NCBI RefSeq assembly: GCF_029011175.1
Contig: NZ_CP118946.1
Span: 1,798,001-1,862,000, forward strand
Direction of reading: 5' to 3'
Source: Winkia neuii
GTDB lineage: Bacteria; Actinomycetota; Actinomycetes; Actinomycetales; Actinomycetaceae
Length of the DNA: 64,000 bases
Shown here: piece after piece, positions 55,166-64,000 of the stretch
Layout: every line of letters begins with the position of its first letter
How positions within the stretch are numbered: position 1 is the stretch's first letter
The notes under the pieces: generated by a model
What the model saw: only the letters and a program-made list of their open reading frames with translations
The model's database searches: none
What the model was told of the DNA's origin: nothing
Made by a program: the position numbers and the translations under genes

Positions 55166-55549
55166 TCATTTGGTTGGGCACGTAGCCAGGGCTTCTATTT
55201 CTACCCGTGCGCCCATCGGCAGGGCTGCAACTTGGAAGGCACTGCGGGCGGGATATTTTTCTACGTCTTTGAAGGCGTTCGCATACACTTCGTTTACTGC
55301 CGCAAAGTCGTCCATGTCAGCCAATAACACCGTGGTTTTAAAAACGTCGTTTAGCGTGCAACCAAATTCGGCTAGGACTGCCGCGACGTTGCGCAGCGAC
55401 TGGGCCGCCTGAGCCGTAACGTCTACTACTTCAATCTGCCCAGTTTCCGGGTTCAGCGGCAGTTGGCCAGACACTGCAATCACGTTGCCTGCAGCTTTTG
55501 CTGCCGAATAGGGTCCTACTGCTTTAGGGACCATGTTTACCTTAGGCAT
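55166..55549 (-). CDS. ridA: RidA family reactive enamine/imine deaminase
   Basis: 127 residues. RidA trimer subunit that hydrolyses 2-aminoacrylate and related enamines from PLP enzymes. Has VGPYSAAKAAGNVIAVSGQLPL, the catalytic Arg in KYPARSAFQVAALPMGARVEIEALA, and the usual NVAAVLAEFGCTLNDV. ATG at 55549 with GGAGG upstream. Its gene sits in the lyase-transporter-ridA group, which fits detoxifying lyase products. Confidence 0.95.
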   Translation of the reverse strand: MPKVNMVPKAVGPYSAAKAAGNVIAVSGQLPLNPETGQIEVVDVTAQAAQSLRNVAAVLAEFGCTLNDVFKTTVLLADMDDFAAVNEVYANAFKDVEKYPARSAFQVAALPMGARVEIEALATCPTK

Positions 55550-55807
55550 TTTTCCTCCAAAAATACTTATGTGCGCCCTGCCGGCGCTACAAAAATATTG
55601 GCGCAAACACCCCATCCAAGTCAACTATTTGTTGAAACTATTTTTTCAGCCTCTTTCCGCCGTTTTACGCCCCTATCCGACGGGCCACCCCGAAATTAGC
55701 GGCCAGTTTTCAACAGTTTTTCAACATTAGGTTGAAAGACCCAATCGCTCAACAGACAGGTTTTTCACACGCTAACGAGGGCGGCCACCCCACCACGCCG
55801 GTGAGCT

Positions 55808-55837
55808 AGGGGCGGCTTCAACACTGAAACCGCCCCT
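55808..55837 (-). terminator. Stem-loop downstream of the second transporter gene
   Basis: AGGGGCGGCTTCA and TGAAACCGCCCCT pair with one mismatch around ACAC. It lies 10 bp past the leftward stop. No T run follows on that strand. Confidence 0.65.
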
Positions 55838-55846
55838 CTACTCTTG

Positions 55847-57178
55847 CTAGCTAAACGCCAGGAAGGGCGATACTAGCAGTAGGATGCCGGCAAATACTAT
55901 AAGGATCAGGCCTGGCCCGCGCAGTTCGCGCAGCGATTTTACGCGCAGCACCAAGTAGGTGGGAATCAGGCACCCGATCATGCCGAAGATGGGCGAGCAG
56001 ATGGACGTAAATGACAGCACGGGAGCGTTGAGGACGATCGCTCCCCATGAGACCAGAACACCAAACACTAAGATGGCGAAGGATAGTAGCCGGCGGTTGA
56101 TGCGTTCCTCGGGAACGAAACGCTTGACGACATTCATGGCGATGCCTTGGCAGGCCTCTTTGAATCCTTGAAAGACGCCGAAGAAGGCGGTCATGACAGC
56201 GAAGATGTTCAGAACGACGCTCAGGATCTGCACCCATGCCCCGTCTAGGTTGCGGGCGGCGATCGCCAGCGTGGAAATGTTTTCGTTGGCGGCTTGCACC
56301 GCCTGATCGTGACCCAGCACTAGGTTGAAGGACATGGCGTAGAAGAACACGACCACGAAAAGGGTGAAGAACGCGATGTTCATGGCGCGCACGGATTTGT
56401 AGCGTGCCACCTCGATGTTTTTGTTGTGGCTGCGGAACGAAATCACCATGGGCGATAGCGACTGGATGAACAGGATCGATGTCAGCGTAAACGGCAGCAG
56501 CACAATCGTCTGCTTGACCAAGTAACCCAGGTCAGGGAAAACGCCAATGTTGGAAATGTCCCAGCGGGGAATCATCACTACCCCAAGTAGGAAGATGATC
56601 GTGATCTTGGTGATTACCATGATCGAGGAGATGCGGAACAGCACCTTTTCGGCCGTGGAGGCGATGGCAACCAGAATACACACGATCCCCAGCCCGTACA
56701 GGGGCGCACTGGATAGGTTGGTGCGGGTGATGCCAAAGGTTTTCAGGTACGAGGCCGAATCGTTGGTAATCGCGGTCGAATACACGAACACCCATATCGC
56801 CAACATTATGAAGTACAGCAGCCCCAGCAGCATCCCCCAGTTTTTGCCAAGATAGCCGGCAATGACTGACGGGTAGTCTTCGCATCGCTTGGATTTGGCC
56901 AGGGTGTTGATGAAGAGCTTTTGGAACAGCCACATTGCTGGGTAGGCGATCACGGCTGAAACCAGGAACACCCATACGCCGATGATGCCTACTTTGACGG
57001 GTAAGAAGACGATGCCGGCGCCGATGGCCATGCCGATCGAAAGGACGACCCAACCCCAGTCAGTCGAGTCGAATTTAGTGGCGGCCTTCCATTCCGGCAC
57101 GCTCAGGCCCGCCTTTAGGGCGTGGCGCTGTTCGCGCGAACTAAAGGTGGAAGTTTCAGGAGCGGTTAGCGTACTCAT
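55847..57178 (-). CDS. Amino-acid transporter, SdaC/YhaO-like (HAAAP family), second copy
   Basis: 443 residues from the ATG at 57178 with AGGGG upstream. Same helix pattern and motifs as the first copy: GWVVLSIGMAIGAGIVFLPV, SLSPMVISFRSHN, FGVFQGFKEACQGI and the identical C-terminal end GPGLILIVFAGILLLVSPFL. The N-terminal 30 residues differ. The two genes differ mostly at third codon positions but are identical for about 70 bp at the 3' end. Likely a tandem duplication, with ridA now between the copies. Confidence 0.92.
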   Translation of the reverse strand: MSTLTAPETSTFSSREQRHALKAGLSVPEWKAATKFDSTDWGWVVLSIGMAIGAGIVFLPVKVGIIGVWVFLVSAVIAYPAMWLFQKLFINTLAKSKRCEDYPSVIAGYLGKNWGMLLGLLYFIMLAIWVFVYSTAITNDSASYLKTFGITRTNLSSAPLYGLGIVCILVAIASTAEKVLFRISSIMVITKITIIFLLGVVMIPRWDISNIGVFPDLGYLVKQTIVLLPFTLTSILFIQSLSPMVISFRSHNKNIEVARYKSVRAMNIAFFTLFVVVFFYAMSFNLVLGHDQAVQAANENISTLAIAARNLDGAWVQILSVVLNIFAVMTAFFGVFQGFKEACQGIAMNVVKRFVPEERINRRLLSFAILVFGVLVSWGAIVLNAPVLSFTSICSPIFGMIGCLIPTYLVLRVKSLRELRGPGLILIVFAGILLLVSPFLAFS

Positions 57179-57865
57179 CGCGCCCCTACTTCTGCGCACC
57201 CTCCTCGTGCATACACATACAGCAACAGCCACCGCCAAAGACGCGGGGGCGGCGTTTGCTGGGTTGCAGGGCAGCGTTCATATTCCTTTTCTCCATTTCG
57301 AGTTCTGGCGTCTTACACAAAAGCCTTCAGCTGCGTATAAACCGCGGCTGCATAAAAGTGTCCTAGCGGCACCCCACTCTGTCAAGCGGAAGCTGCACTT
57401 TCAAACATCGGGGACTGGGCCAGACTTATCGAGGGTGGGGTCAACTCGCTGAGGGTGAGCTAGCGTTACCAGCGAATACGTGGGCAGGCGGATTGACGCA
57501 GTAAGCAGACGCGCGGCGGCGAACATTTCCAAGCAGTTCTATGGATTCTTGCGATCATGTTTCCAGTCGGTAACTATTTATAGGATATTCGAGCGCACCT
57601 GAACATTCTCTTTACTAGCATCGGAGAATAATGCGGAATAGCCACGAAAGCGCGGCACTGAAAGTGGCATTTTCTTGATAGGACGCTACGGACTATAACA
57701 AATAGGAATATCTCAAATAGCGACTAAAATGCTATCCTTCTGGCGTTATTTGACCAGATTTCAAGTAAAAATACGCAAGTGAAGCAATGTTCACGCGTCT
57801 TATAGATTGAACGGCGGGCAATACTAACTTGTATTTTTACGAGGCTTACAGCAAGAAGGGAAGCC
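57179..57865. other. Intergenic region upstream of the Rib-repeat surface protein
   Basis: 687 bp between divergent genes. No convincing gene on either strand. The last 280 bp are AT-rich and presumably carry the surface-protein promoter. AGAAGGGAAG at the right end is the ribosome-binding site. No repeat or tRNA seen. Confidence 0.5.
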
Positions 57866-60748
57866 ATGAAGAAAAATAAGGCCAATGAGGTCCTGCGCAA
57901 ACATGCCGCTGGGGCCATTGGTGCGGGTATTTCTACTGTACTGATTCTAGGTAGCATGGGTTCGGTAGCGCTAGCAGCCCCTCCCGCTAGCTCCTCTACT
58001 GATGCCCCCTCTGCACATTCCAGCGACCCCGCAAAATCGATTCACTGCGGCGGGGCGGTTGCAAAGAACTTCTTCCTTGTAGATGGACTCACCAAGGACG
58101 AAGTCCAGGAAGTTCTTACTAGGAAGCTTACCGAGCAGGGACTGAACCCCTCTGATTACACGATCACTATCGAGGATTCGAAGATCAAAAAAGCTAACGC
58201 CGGTTCTTATGGCGACGGCCGTAGAAACCGCGTTATGACGGTCGAGGTTACGATCACCCCCAAGGCTGCGGGCGCGCCGGCCGTCACCTGTAATACCAGG
58301 ATCCTCTATTACACTCCACCGTTTGCGTTTCTCGACAAGGGTAAGTTCCCGCAGAACCATACGCACCACAACGTTGGCAAACTGGTAGTTGATAACCCCG
58401 ATTCCTACACTATTTCGCCCGAAGACAAGGTTAAGCTGATCGATGCTTTCCTAAAGGCCAACCCGAACCTGCAGCTGGAAAAGTCTCAGCTACAGATGGA
58501 CGACAATGGCAACCTGACCATAACTAACAAGGCCGGCGAGGATCCGTATTCTGTGACTGTTCCTGCCGAGGAATTCGTTAGCGTGGTGGGCAAGGTTAAG
58601 GACATTTTGGTGTTCTTGGATCCGGCTACCGGCAACAAGCTATCTACCGAGGTGCCCGCGGTGCGTGTCCCGCTGAAGGCGGGTAACTGGGATGATTCTG
58701 ACCTTTGGGGCACCAATAATGCGGGCGCCAACCGCAATTTGAGCGCTAAGGCGCAGCTTTCCGGGTTGGATCTAAAGCGCGAGGGCAACGAACTGGTAAT
58801 TTCCGGCAAGTTCGATTCCAGCATTTCGAATAATGCTGGTGGTACCAGATACCTTGGCATTCACCGGAATTCGAGTAAAGAATACAACTATACGCAGTCG
58901 TTCTCTAATGGCTTCAAGGTCAGAGTCGTACCCCTTAAAGAAGACATTGTGGTCCGCAATCTAGATAAGGATGCGAAGTTCACCCAGGCTGATGTAGAAA
59001 AGCTGATCGATGTCGACTACAAGAAACTCAACCCTCTAAAGTTTAATCAGGATAAAGGCCTGACGGCGGCTCAAATACGCGCGGATGTAAATTCAAAGAT
59101 AATCAGGAAAATTTCTGTTGACGGGCTAAAACATGAGCTTGGCACACAGGAATTCTCAGGCACTCTGCGGACTGACCTTAATGTTGTTTCTCCTGTACTG
59201 AAGGCTACAGCCATCTACTACACCGAGAAGATTCCTGCTACCCTTGTTTCGGATCCGGACAAGTTAACTCCTGACCAGATTGCAGAGATCACCAGCAAGG
59301 TCAAGAAGGTAAACAAGCTTAAGGATACTGACAAGGTCACTGTAGACAAGGCTGGCAATGTCACTATTGAATTCAAACGTGACAAAAACGACCATAACAA
59401 GGTTAATGCCACCAAGAAGTTCAAGGCCCCATTGGCTCAAGCTAAGTACCCGGACGGAAAGGTTGAAACCGGAAAGAGCATCGAATCCCCGATCACTACC
59501 CCGGAGGGTTACAAGTTCCCGACCGGAACCAAGTTCGTTGTGGACGGTGACGCCCCCGATGGGCTAACCGTTGGCCAGGACGGCAAGATCACCTACAACG
59601 CGCCGAAGGATAAGACTCCGGGCGATTTGACCGGAAAGGTACTGGTGACGCTGCCAGATAAGAAGACTCCGATTTCGGTTCCTTTCAAGATCACCGTCAT
59701 CCCGGCTGTTCCCGAAATGTCCTACCCGGATAAGAAGGTAGAGGCCGGCAAGAGTGTCGAAACTCCGATCACCACTCCGGATGGTTACACCTTCCCGAAG
59801 GGCAGCAAGTTCGAGGTGAAGGATGCTCCTAAGGGGGTAACCGTAGACGAGACCGGCAAGATCACCTACAACGCGCCGAAGGATAAGACTCCGGGCGAAG
59901 TCACCGGGAAGATCCTAGTGACCCTACCCGGGCACGACAAGCCGACTGCGGTCCCTTACAAGATCACGGTCATCCCGGCTGTTCCCGAAATGTCCTACCC
60001 GGATAAGAAGGTAGAGGCCGGCAAGAGTGTTGACGTGCCTGTGACCACCCCCGACGGTTACAAGTTCCCGACCGGAACCAAGTTCGTTGTAGACGGCGAC
60101 GCCCCCGATGGGCTAACCGTTGGCCAGGACGGCAAGATCACCTACAACGCGCCGAAGGATAAGACTCCGGGCGAAGTCACCGGGAAGATCCTAGTGACCC
60201 TACCCGGGCACGACAAGCCGACTGCGGTCCCTTACAAGATCACGGTCATCCCGGCTGTTCCCGAAATGTCCTACCCGGATAAGAAGGTAGAGGCCGGCAA
60301 GAGTGTCGAAACTCCGATCACCACTCCGGATGGTTACACCTTCCCGAAGGGCAGCAAGTTCGAGGTGAAGGATGCTCCTAAGGGGGTAACCGTAGACGAG
60401 ACCGGCAAGATCACCTACAACGCGCCGAAGGATAAGACTCCGGGCGAAGTCACCGGGAAGATCCTAGTGACCCTACCCGGGCACGACAAGCCCACCCCGG
60501 TCCCCTTCAAGATCACCGTCACACCGGTAGAACCGAAGGCTTCTTATGAGGACAAGAAGGTTCCTGCAGGCGAGTCCACCGAGGTCATTCCGACTCCAGC
60601 TGACGGCTACAAGTTCCCGACCGGAACCACCTTCACAATCGACGGAAAGACCCCCGACGGGCTAACCATCGACCCGAAGACTGGCAAGATCACCTACACG
60701 GCTCCTAAGGACACCAACCCGGTGACGTTACTGGCAAGGTCAAGGTGA
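57866..60748 (+). CDS. Rib-repeat surface adhesin, N-terminal part (frameshifted)
   Basis: 960 residues. Signal peptide with KKNKANEVLRKHAAG and a hydrophobic core ending ALA. About 490 residues without recognised motifs follow, with two Cys (IHCGG and VTCNT). Rib/alpha-like domains then start at 59447, 59723, 59996, 60272 and 60545, each about 91 residues with YPDKKVEAGKSVETPITTPDGY, GKITYNAPKDKTPG and VPYKITVIP. The frame is lost inside the fifth domain at 60707-60713 and ends ARSR. Without the downstream part it lacks a wall anchor. Confidence 0.9.
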   Translation: MKKNKANEVLRKHAAGAIGAGISTVLILGSMGSVALAAPPASSSTDAPSAHSSDPAKSIHCGGAVAKNFFLVDGLTKDEVQEVLTRKLTEQGLNPSDYTITIEDSKIKKANAGSYGDGRRNRVMTVEVTITPKAAGAPAVTCNTRILYYTPPFAFLDKGKFPQNHTHHNVGKLVVDNPDSYTISPEDKVKLIDAFLKANPNLQLEKSQLQMDDNGNLTITNKAGEDPYSVTVPAEEFVSVVGKVKDILVFLDPATGNKLSTEVPAVRVPLKAGNWDDSDLWGTNNAGANRNLSAKAQLSGLDLKREGNELVISGKFDSSISNNAGGTRYLGIHRNSSKEYNYTQSFSNGFKVRVVPLKEDIVVRNLDKDAKFTQADVEKLIDVDYKKLNPLKFNQDKGLTAAQIRADVNSKIIRKISVDGLKHELGTQEFSGTLRTDLNVVSPVLKATAIYYTEKIPATLVSDPDKLTPDQIAEITSKVKKVNKLKDTDKVTVDKAGNVTIEFKRDKNDHNKVNATKKFKAPLAQAKYPDGKVETGKSIESPITTPEGYKFPTGTKFVVDGDAPDGLTVGQDGKITYNAPKDKTPGDLTGKVLVTLPDKKTPISVPFKITVIPAVPEMSYPDKKVEAGKSVETPITTPDGYTFPKGSKFEVKDAPKGVTVDETGKITYNAPKDKTPGEVTGKILVTLPGHDKPTAVPYKITVIPAVPEMSYPDKKVEAGKSVDVPVTTPDGYKFPTGTKFVVDGDAPDGLTVGQDGKITYNAPKDKTPGEVTGKILVTLPGHDKPTAVPYKITVIPAVPEMSYPDKKVEAGKSVETPITTPDGYTFPKGSKFEVKDAPKGVTVDETGKITYNAPKDKTPGEVTGKILVTLPGHDKPTPVPFKITVTPVEPKASYEDKKVPAGESTEVIPTPADGYKFPTGTTFTIDGKTPDGLTIDPKTGKITYTAPKDTNPVTLLARSR

Positions 60749-62200
60749 CCATCCCCGGCACCGACAACCCGATCGAAGTCCCCTTCAAGATCATCGTCAC
60801 CCCGGCAGAGCCGAAGTTAGCCTATGAGGACACTCCCATCAACGCAGGCGAAACCGCCAAGGTGACACCGAATGGTGTAGACGGGTATAAGCCTCTCGAT
60901 GGCACCACCTTCGAGCTGCCCAAAAATGCTCCCGAGGGCGTGACTATCAACCCGAAGACCGGCGAAATCTCTTACACGGCTCCTAAGGACAGCCCGCACA
61001 AGGAGGTCACCGGCAACGTGCTAGTCAACGTCCCTGGACGTGACAAGCCCACCCCGGTCCCCTTCAAGATCACCGTTGCCCCGGCAACTCCGAAACTGTC
61101 CTACCCGGACGGAAAGGTTGAAACCGGAAAGAGCATCGAAACCCCGATCACTACCCCGGACGGTTACAAGTTCCCGACCGGAACCACCTTCACCATCGAC
61201 GGAAAGACCCCCGACGGTCTGACCATCGACCCGAAGACTGGCAAGATCACCTACAACGTTCCTGAAGGACACCAACCCGGTGACGTTACTGGCAAGGTCA
61301 AGGTGACCATCCCCGGCACCGACAACCCGATCGAAGTCCCCTTCAAGATCATCGTCACCCCGGCAGAGCCGAAGTTAGCCTATGAGGACACTCCCATCAA
61401 CGCAGGCGAAACTGCCAAGGTGACACCGAATGGTGTAGACGGGTATAAGCCTCTCGATGGCACCACCTTCGAGCTGCCCAAAGATGCTCCCGAGGGCGTG
61501 ACTATCAACCCGAAGACCGGCGAAATCTCTTACACGGCTCCTAAGGACAGCCCGCACAAGGAGGTCACCGGCAACGTGCTAGTCAACGTCCCTGGACGTG
61601 ACAAGCCCACCCCGGTCCCCTTCAAGATCACCGTTGCCCCGGCAACTCCGAAACTGTCCTACCCGGACGGAAAGGTTGAAACCGGAAAGAGCATCGAAAC
61701 CCCGATCACTACCCCGGACGGTTACAAGTTCCCGACCGGAACCACCTTCACCATCGACGGAAAGACCCCCGACGGTCTGACCATCGACCCGAAGACTGGC
61801 AAGATCACCTACAACGTTCCTGAAGGACACCAACCCGGTGACGTTACTGGCAAGGTCAAGGTGACCATCCCCGGCACCGACAACCCGATCGAAGTCCCCT
61901 TCAAGATCACGGTCACCCCGGTCCCGACTCAGCCTTCTTACCCGACGGCTACCGGCACCCCGGGCGCGTCTGTTGATCTGAAGCTGCAGCCTGGCGATCA
62001 GCCGTTGCCACAGGGAACCACCTTCACAAAAGAATCCGGCCCCGACTACGTTACGGTTACCCCTGATGGGACTGTGACGGTGAAGGTTCCGGACAGTGCT
62101 AATGGCGGTGAAACCATCCAGGGCACTGTGGAGATCACCTACCCGGATGGCACCACGAAGAAGGTACCTTACCTAGTGCGTGTTGAGAAGGAGGAAGGCC
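59447..62200 (+). repeat. Ten tandem Rib-type domain repeats
   Basis: Units of about 275-280 bp begin at 59447, 59723, 59996, 60272, 60545, 60823, 61102, 61381, 61660 and 61939. Two long-range copies stand out: units 2 and 4 are nearly identical, and units 6-7 are repeated almost exactly as units 8-9 with a 558-bp shift. Such DNA identity favours unit loss or gain by recombination. Confidence 0.92.
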
Positions 62201-62619
62201 CAGCTGCTGACGACTCTAAGCCGCAGCCGCCGACCACCCAGGATAGTGACCACACGGTACCCGACACTGGTGATACCACCAACCCTGACCAGGACAAGCC
62301 AGCTCCGGCAGACCAGGACAAGCCAGCTCCGGCAGACCAGGACAAGCCAGCTCCGGCAGACCAGGACAAGCCAGCTCCGGCAGATACCGGTAAACCAGCC
62401 ACCCCGGCGGATCAGGGCAAGCAGGTCGCCGGTGGCAAGGGGCACAAGGTGACCAAGACTGTCACCAAGGCAGTGCAGGATGAGGGTGCTAAGAAGCAGG
62501 CTCCGACTACTTTGTCGCACACGGGTACCGTTGCAGGTACCGCTTCTTTGCTAGGTATCATCCTGGCGGCTGTTGGCGCCGCTGGCGTTGCATTCCGTCG
62601 CAGGAAGAACAACGACTAG
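60745..62619 (+). CDS. Rib-repeat surface adhesin, C-terminal part with sortase signal (frameshifted)
   Basis: 624 residues in the next frame, continuing the same protein. Four full Rib domains plus a divergent tenth domain, then DQDKPAPA repeated four times. The sorting signal is LSHTG, with helix VAGTASLLGIILAAVGAAGVA and RRRKNND tail, a variant of LPXTG for sortase anchoring. The ATG at 60745 has no ribosome-binding site, so this half is probably not made alone. Intact gene would span 57866-62619, about 1580 residues. Confidence 0.88.
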   Translation: MTIPGTDNPIEVPFKIIVTPAEPKLAYEDTPINAGETAKVTPNGVDGYKPLDGTTFELPKNAPEGVTINPKTGEISYTAPKDSPHKEVTGNVLVNVPGRDKPTPVPFKITVAPATPKLSYPDGKVETGKSIETPITTPDGYKFPTGTTFTIDGKTPDGLTIDPKTGKITYNVPEGHQPGDVTGKVKVTIPGTDNPIEVPFKIIVTPAEPKLAYEDTPINAGETAKVTPNGVDGYKPLDGTTFELPKDAPEGVTINPKTGEISYTAPKDSPHKEVTGNVLVNVPGRDKPTPVPFKITVAPATPKLSYPDGKVETGKSIETPITTPDGYKFPTGTTFTIDGKTPDGLTIDPKTGKITYNVPEGHQPGDVTGKVKVTIPGTDNPIEVPFKITVTPVPTQPSYPTATGTPGASVDLKLQPGDQPLPQGTTFTKESGPDYVTVTPDGTVTVKVPDSANGGETIQGTVEITYPDGTTKKVPYLVRVEKEEGPAADDSKPQPPTTQDSDHTVPDTGDTTNPDQDKPAPADQDKPAPADQDKPAPADQDKPAPADTGKPATPADQGKQVAGGKGHKVTKTVTKAVQDEGAKKQAPTTLSHTGTVAGTASLLGIILAAVGAAGVAFRRRKNND

Positions 62620-62642
62620 CACACTAGGCTAATTGCCACATA

Positions 62643-62681
62643 GGCGAGGGCGTGGATTCTTTCCCGCCCTCGCCCTCTTTT
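62643..62681 (+). terminator. Terminator after the surface-protein gene
   Basis: GGCGAGGGCG and CGCCCTCGCC arms with a 12-nt loop, followed by CTCTTTTT. Confidence 0.9.
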
Positions 62682-62736
62682 TAGGCCCCTACCCGGGCGG
62701 GCGCTAGGCTTGGGGCATCAACCTTTGGAGGGCGTA

Positions 62737-63381
62737 GTGCCAACTTTTCGCGACTTGTTCGATCTGCTTGCAGCCCAGGTGCGGGCGGGCACGTGGTGGC
62801 CTGCGCAGTCCCGGTTTGAGATCATCGCGGGAGCGATTTTGACGCAGAATACTGCGTGGGCGAATGTGCGCAGGGCGCTCGATAATTTGCGGGAAGCAGA
62901 CCTACTGGACGCCCGAAAGGTCGTTCAGCTGCCGGCCGAGGAGCTGGCTGAGCTCATCCGACCGGCCGGCTACTACAACACCAAGTCGAAGTATTTGCAA
63001 ACGGTGAGCGACTGGTTCCTGCGCCGCGACCAGGACGCCGTCCACCTTCCCACTGCCGCTTTGCGCGCGGAACTGCTCGATTTGCGCGGGGTGGGTGCCG
63101 AGACTGCGGACGATATTTTGCTCTACGCCTACAGGCGTGGGGTGTTTATTTACGACCTGTATGCTCGTCGGCTGCTAGCTGCTGCCGGTATGGGCCAGTT
63201 CAAGTCTTATGAGACGGCTAAGCGGGCGTTAGACCCTAAGGTTGGTGAGGCCAACTTTACGGTCCGGGAGCTCGCCCTCTTCCACGGCCTGGTTGTCGAT
63301 GCGGGCAAGATCGCGCGCAAAGTGGGCGGATGGGCCGACGCCTATCCCTTACTGGTGAAGGGAAATTTTCCGACCCCCTAG
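62737..63381 (+). CDS. Endonuclease III-like HhH-GPD protein
   Basis: 214 residues. HhH-GPD base-excision fold: FEIIAGAILTQNTAWANVRRAL, helix-hairpin-helix LLDLRGVGAETADDILLYAY, and the Asp region FIYDLYARRLL. It ends without the four-Cys cluster of Nth, as in the endonuclease III domain proteins lacking Fe-S. GTG at 62737 with GGAGGG upstream is preferred over the in-frame TTG at 62710. Probable DNA glycosylase; substrate unknown. Confidence 0.88.
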   Translation: MPTFRDLFDLLAAQVRAGTWWPAQSRFEIIAGAILTQNTAWANVRRALDNLREADLLDARKVVQLPAEELAELIRPAGYYNTKSKYLQTVSDWFLRRDQDAVHLPTAALRAELLDLRGVGAETADDILLYAYRRGVFIYDLYARRLLAAAGMGQFKSYETAKRALDPKVGEANFTVRELALFHGLVVDAGKIARKVGGWADAYPLLVKGNFPTP

Positions 63382-63446
63382 ACAGACCACCCAGATGCCT
63401 AGCCGCCCCGCTGCCCGCCGCACCACCCCCTTCTCACGGGTCTCTA

Positions 63447-63461
63447 ATATCAGTGTGATAT
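63447..63461. promoter_or_regulatory. Palindrome ATATCA-GTG-TGATAT upstream of the BCCT gene
   Basis: Perfect 6-bp inverted arms with a 3-bp centre, about 205 bp before the transporter start in a 283-bp gap otherwise lacking genes. Could be an operator of a dimeric repressor; regulator unknown. Confidence 0.35.
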
Positions 63462-63664
63462 GACTGGCTCGTTCCCTCCTTCAAGGTTGTTTGGGGTTGT
63501 GGGCGCGCAATTTGGTAGCGCTCCCCATGCTGCATGACTGTTTTGAATCTGCTTTGTGAGGTCTTAGCACACCCGCTCTTATGGAAGCTCGGCCTCGACA
63601 TCTGTCGAAGCTACCGGCCGTTAGCACCGCCTGCTCTCGGCCTTGTCTACAGGAAGTGATTTTT

Positions 63665-64000
63665 ATGCGTTCGGAATCGAAGCGTTCTTTCCGAGTTGGT
63701 GTGTTTGCTGTGCCCTGGCTGGCGCTTGTGACGATGCTGGCGGTTTCGCTGGTGGGAGCCGACATTTTGCTGCGCGGCCTCGATTTTACGACTTCGTTCA
63801 TTCTGGACAATTTTGGGTGGCTGTTTAACTGGAACACGTTTATTGCGGTCATTCTGATCGTGTATTTGGCGTTTTCGCCGCTTGGGTCGAAGAAAGTGGG
63901 TGGGGATCTTGCCCGCCCGGTAATGAAGTTCCGTTCGCTGGTGTGGATTACGCTTTGCACTACCATTGCGGCGGGTATTCTATTTTGGGCGTGCGCGGAA
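63665..64000 (+). CDS. BCCT family transporter (5' part; runs off the window)
   Basis: 112 residues visible. Three membrane segments: FAVPWLALVTMLAVSLVGADIL, NTFIAVILIVYLAFSPLG and WITLCTTIAAGILFWACAE. The last matches the BCCT signature GILFWACAEP just before the window edge. Members import betaine, carnitine or choline. ATG at 63665 with AGGAAG upstream. This would be a second compatible-solute uptake route beside the ABC system at 29697-32908. Confidence 0.85.
   Translation, partial: MRSESKRSFRVGVFAVPWLALVTMLAVSLVGADILLRGLDFTTSFILDNFGWLFNWNTFIAVILIVYLAFSPLGSKKVGGDLARPVMKFRSLVWITLCTTIAAGILFWACAE

Noticed and set aside
60817-61833. Minus-strand frames occurring twice 558 bp apart inside the surface-protein gene
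   Set aside because: Shadows of the duplicated Rib repeats, with no start signals.

Overview
The window is chromosomal DNA from a high-GC (roughly 55-60 %) Gram-positive actinobacterium. ClpC with two N-terminal repeats, the nitrobindin-like/YgfZ pair, PPK1 with a MutT1-like NUDIX/phosphatase protein, an iron siderophore ABC operon with a DtxR-type box and a sortase-anchored Rib-repeat surface protein fit a host-associated member of the Actinomycetaceae. The genus cannot be fixed from sequence reading alone.

Layout. 1-9 kb: the 5' part of clpC, a GNAT acetyltransferase, D-aminoacyl-tRNA deacylase, a four-gene siderophore ABC operon, YgfZ, a nitrobindin-like protein and a membrane protein. 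9-25 kb is a phosphate region: a structured non-coding element, a DUF47/PhoU-like gene whose 5' end shows a -1 frameshift, a PiT transporter, pstSCAB behind a direct-repeat PHO box, NUDIX/phosphatase, ppk1, tRNA-Lys, and a glycerophosphodiesterase with an MFS transporter. 23-33 kb: small envelope and stress genes (lipoprotein, GlsB, EEP, MsrB, MscS), tRNA-Glu, tRNA-Asp and tRNA-Phe, and a glycine-betaine ABC system with a permease/binding-protein fusion.

33-48 kb looks acquired: a truncated ABC ATPase, a PIF1-like helicase fused to an exonuclease-like region and a BRCT domain, then a type I-E CRISPR-Cas locus. Its genes are split into two divergent operons: cas6e-cas3-cas1-cas2 leftward and cse1-cse2-cas7-cas5 rightward. 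A two-repeat relic array follows cas2. The main array has 39 repeats and lies beyond cas5; repeat structure says it is read leftward, against the effector operon. Several spacer blocks in it are duplicated together with a marked repeat variant.

48-64 kb: a secreted metallophosphoesterase, YccF, an SDR-like oxidoreductase, a YheO-type regulator beside a PLP sulfur-amino-acid enzyme, two paralogous amino-acid transporters and RidA (probably one catabolic module), a large LPXTG-type Rib-repeat adhesin broken by a frameshift at an out-of-frame recombination joint, an endonuclease III-like protein, and the start of a BCCT transporter.

The least expected signals are the slippery heptamer T TTA AAC at the start of the DUF47 gene, the folded element about 270 bp upstream of it, the recombined CRISPR array and its relic partner, and the three-part helicase fusion.
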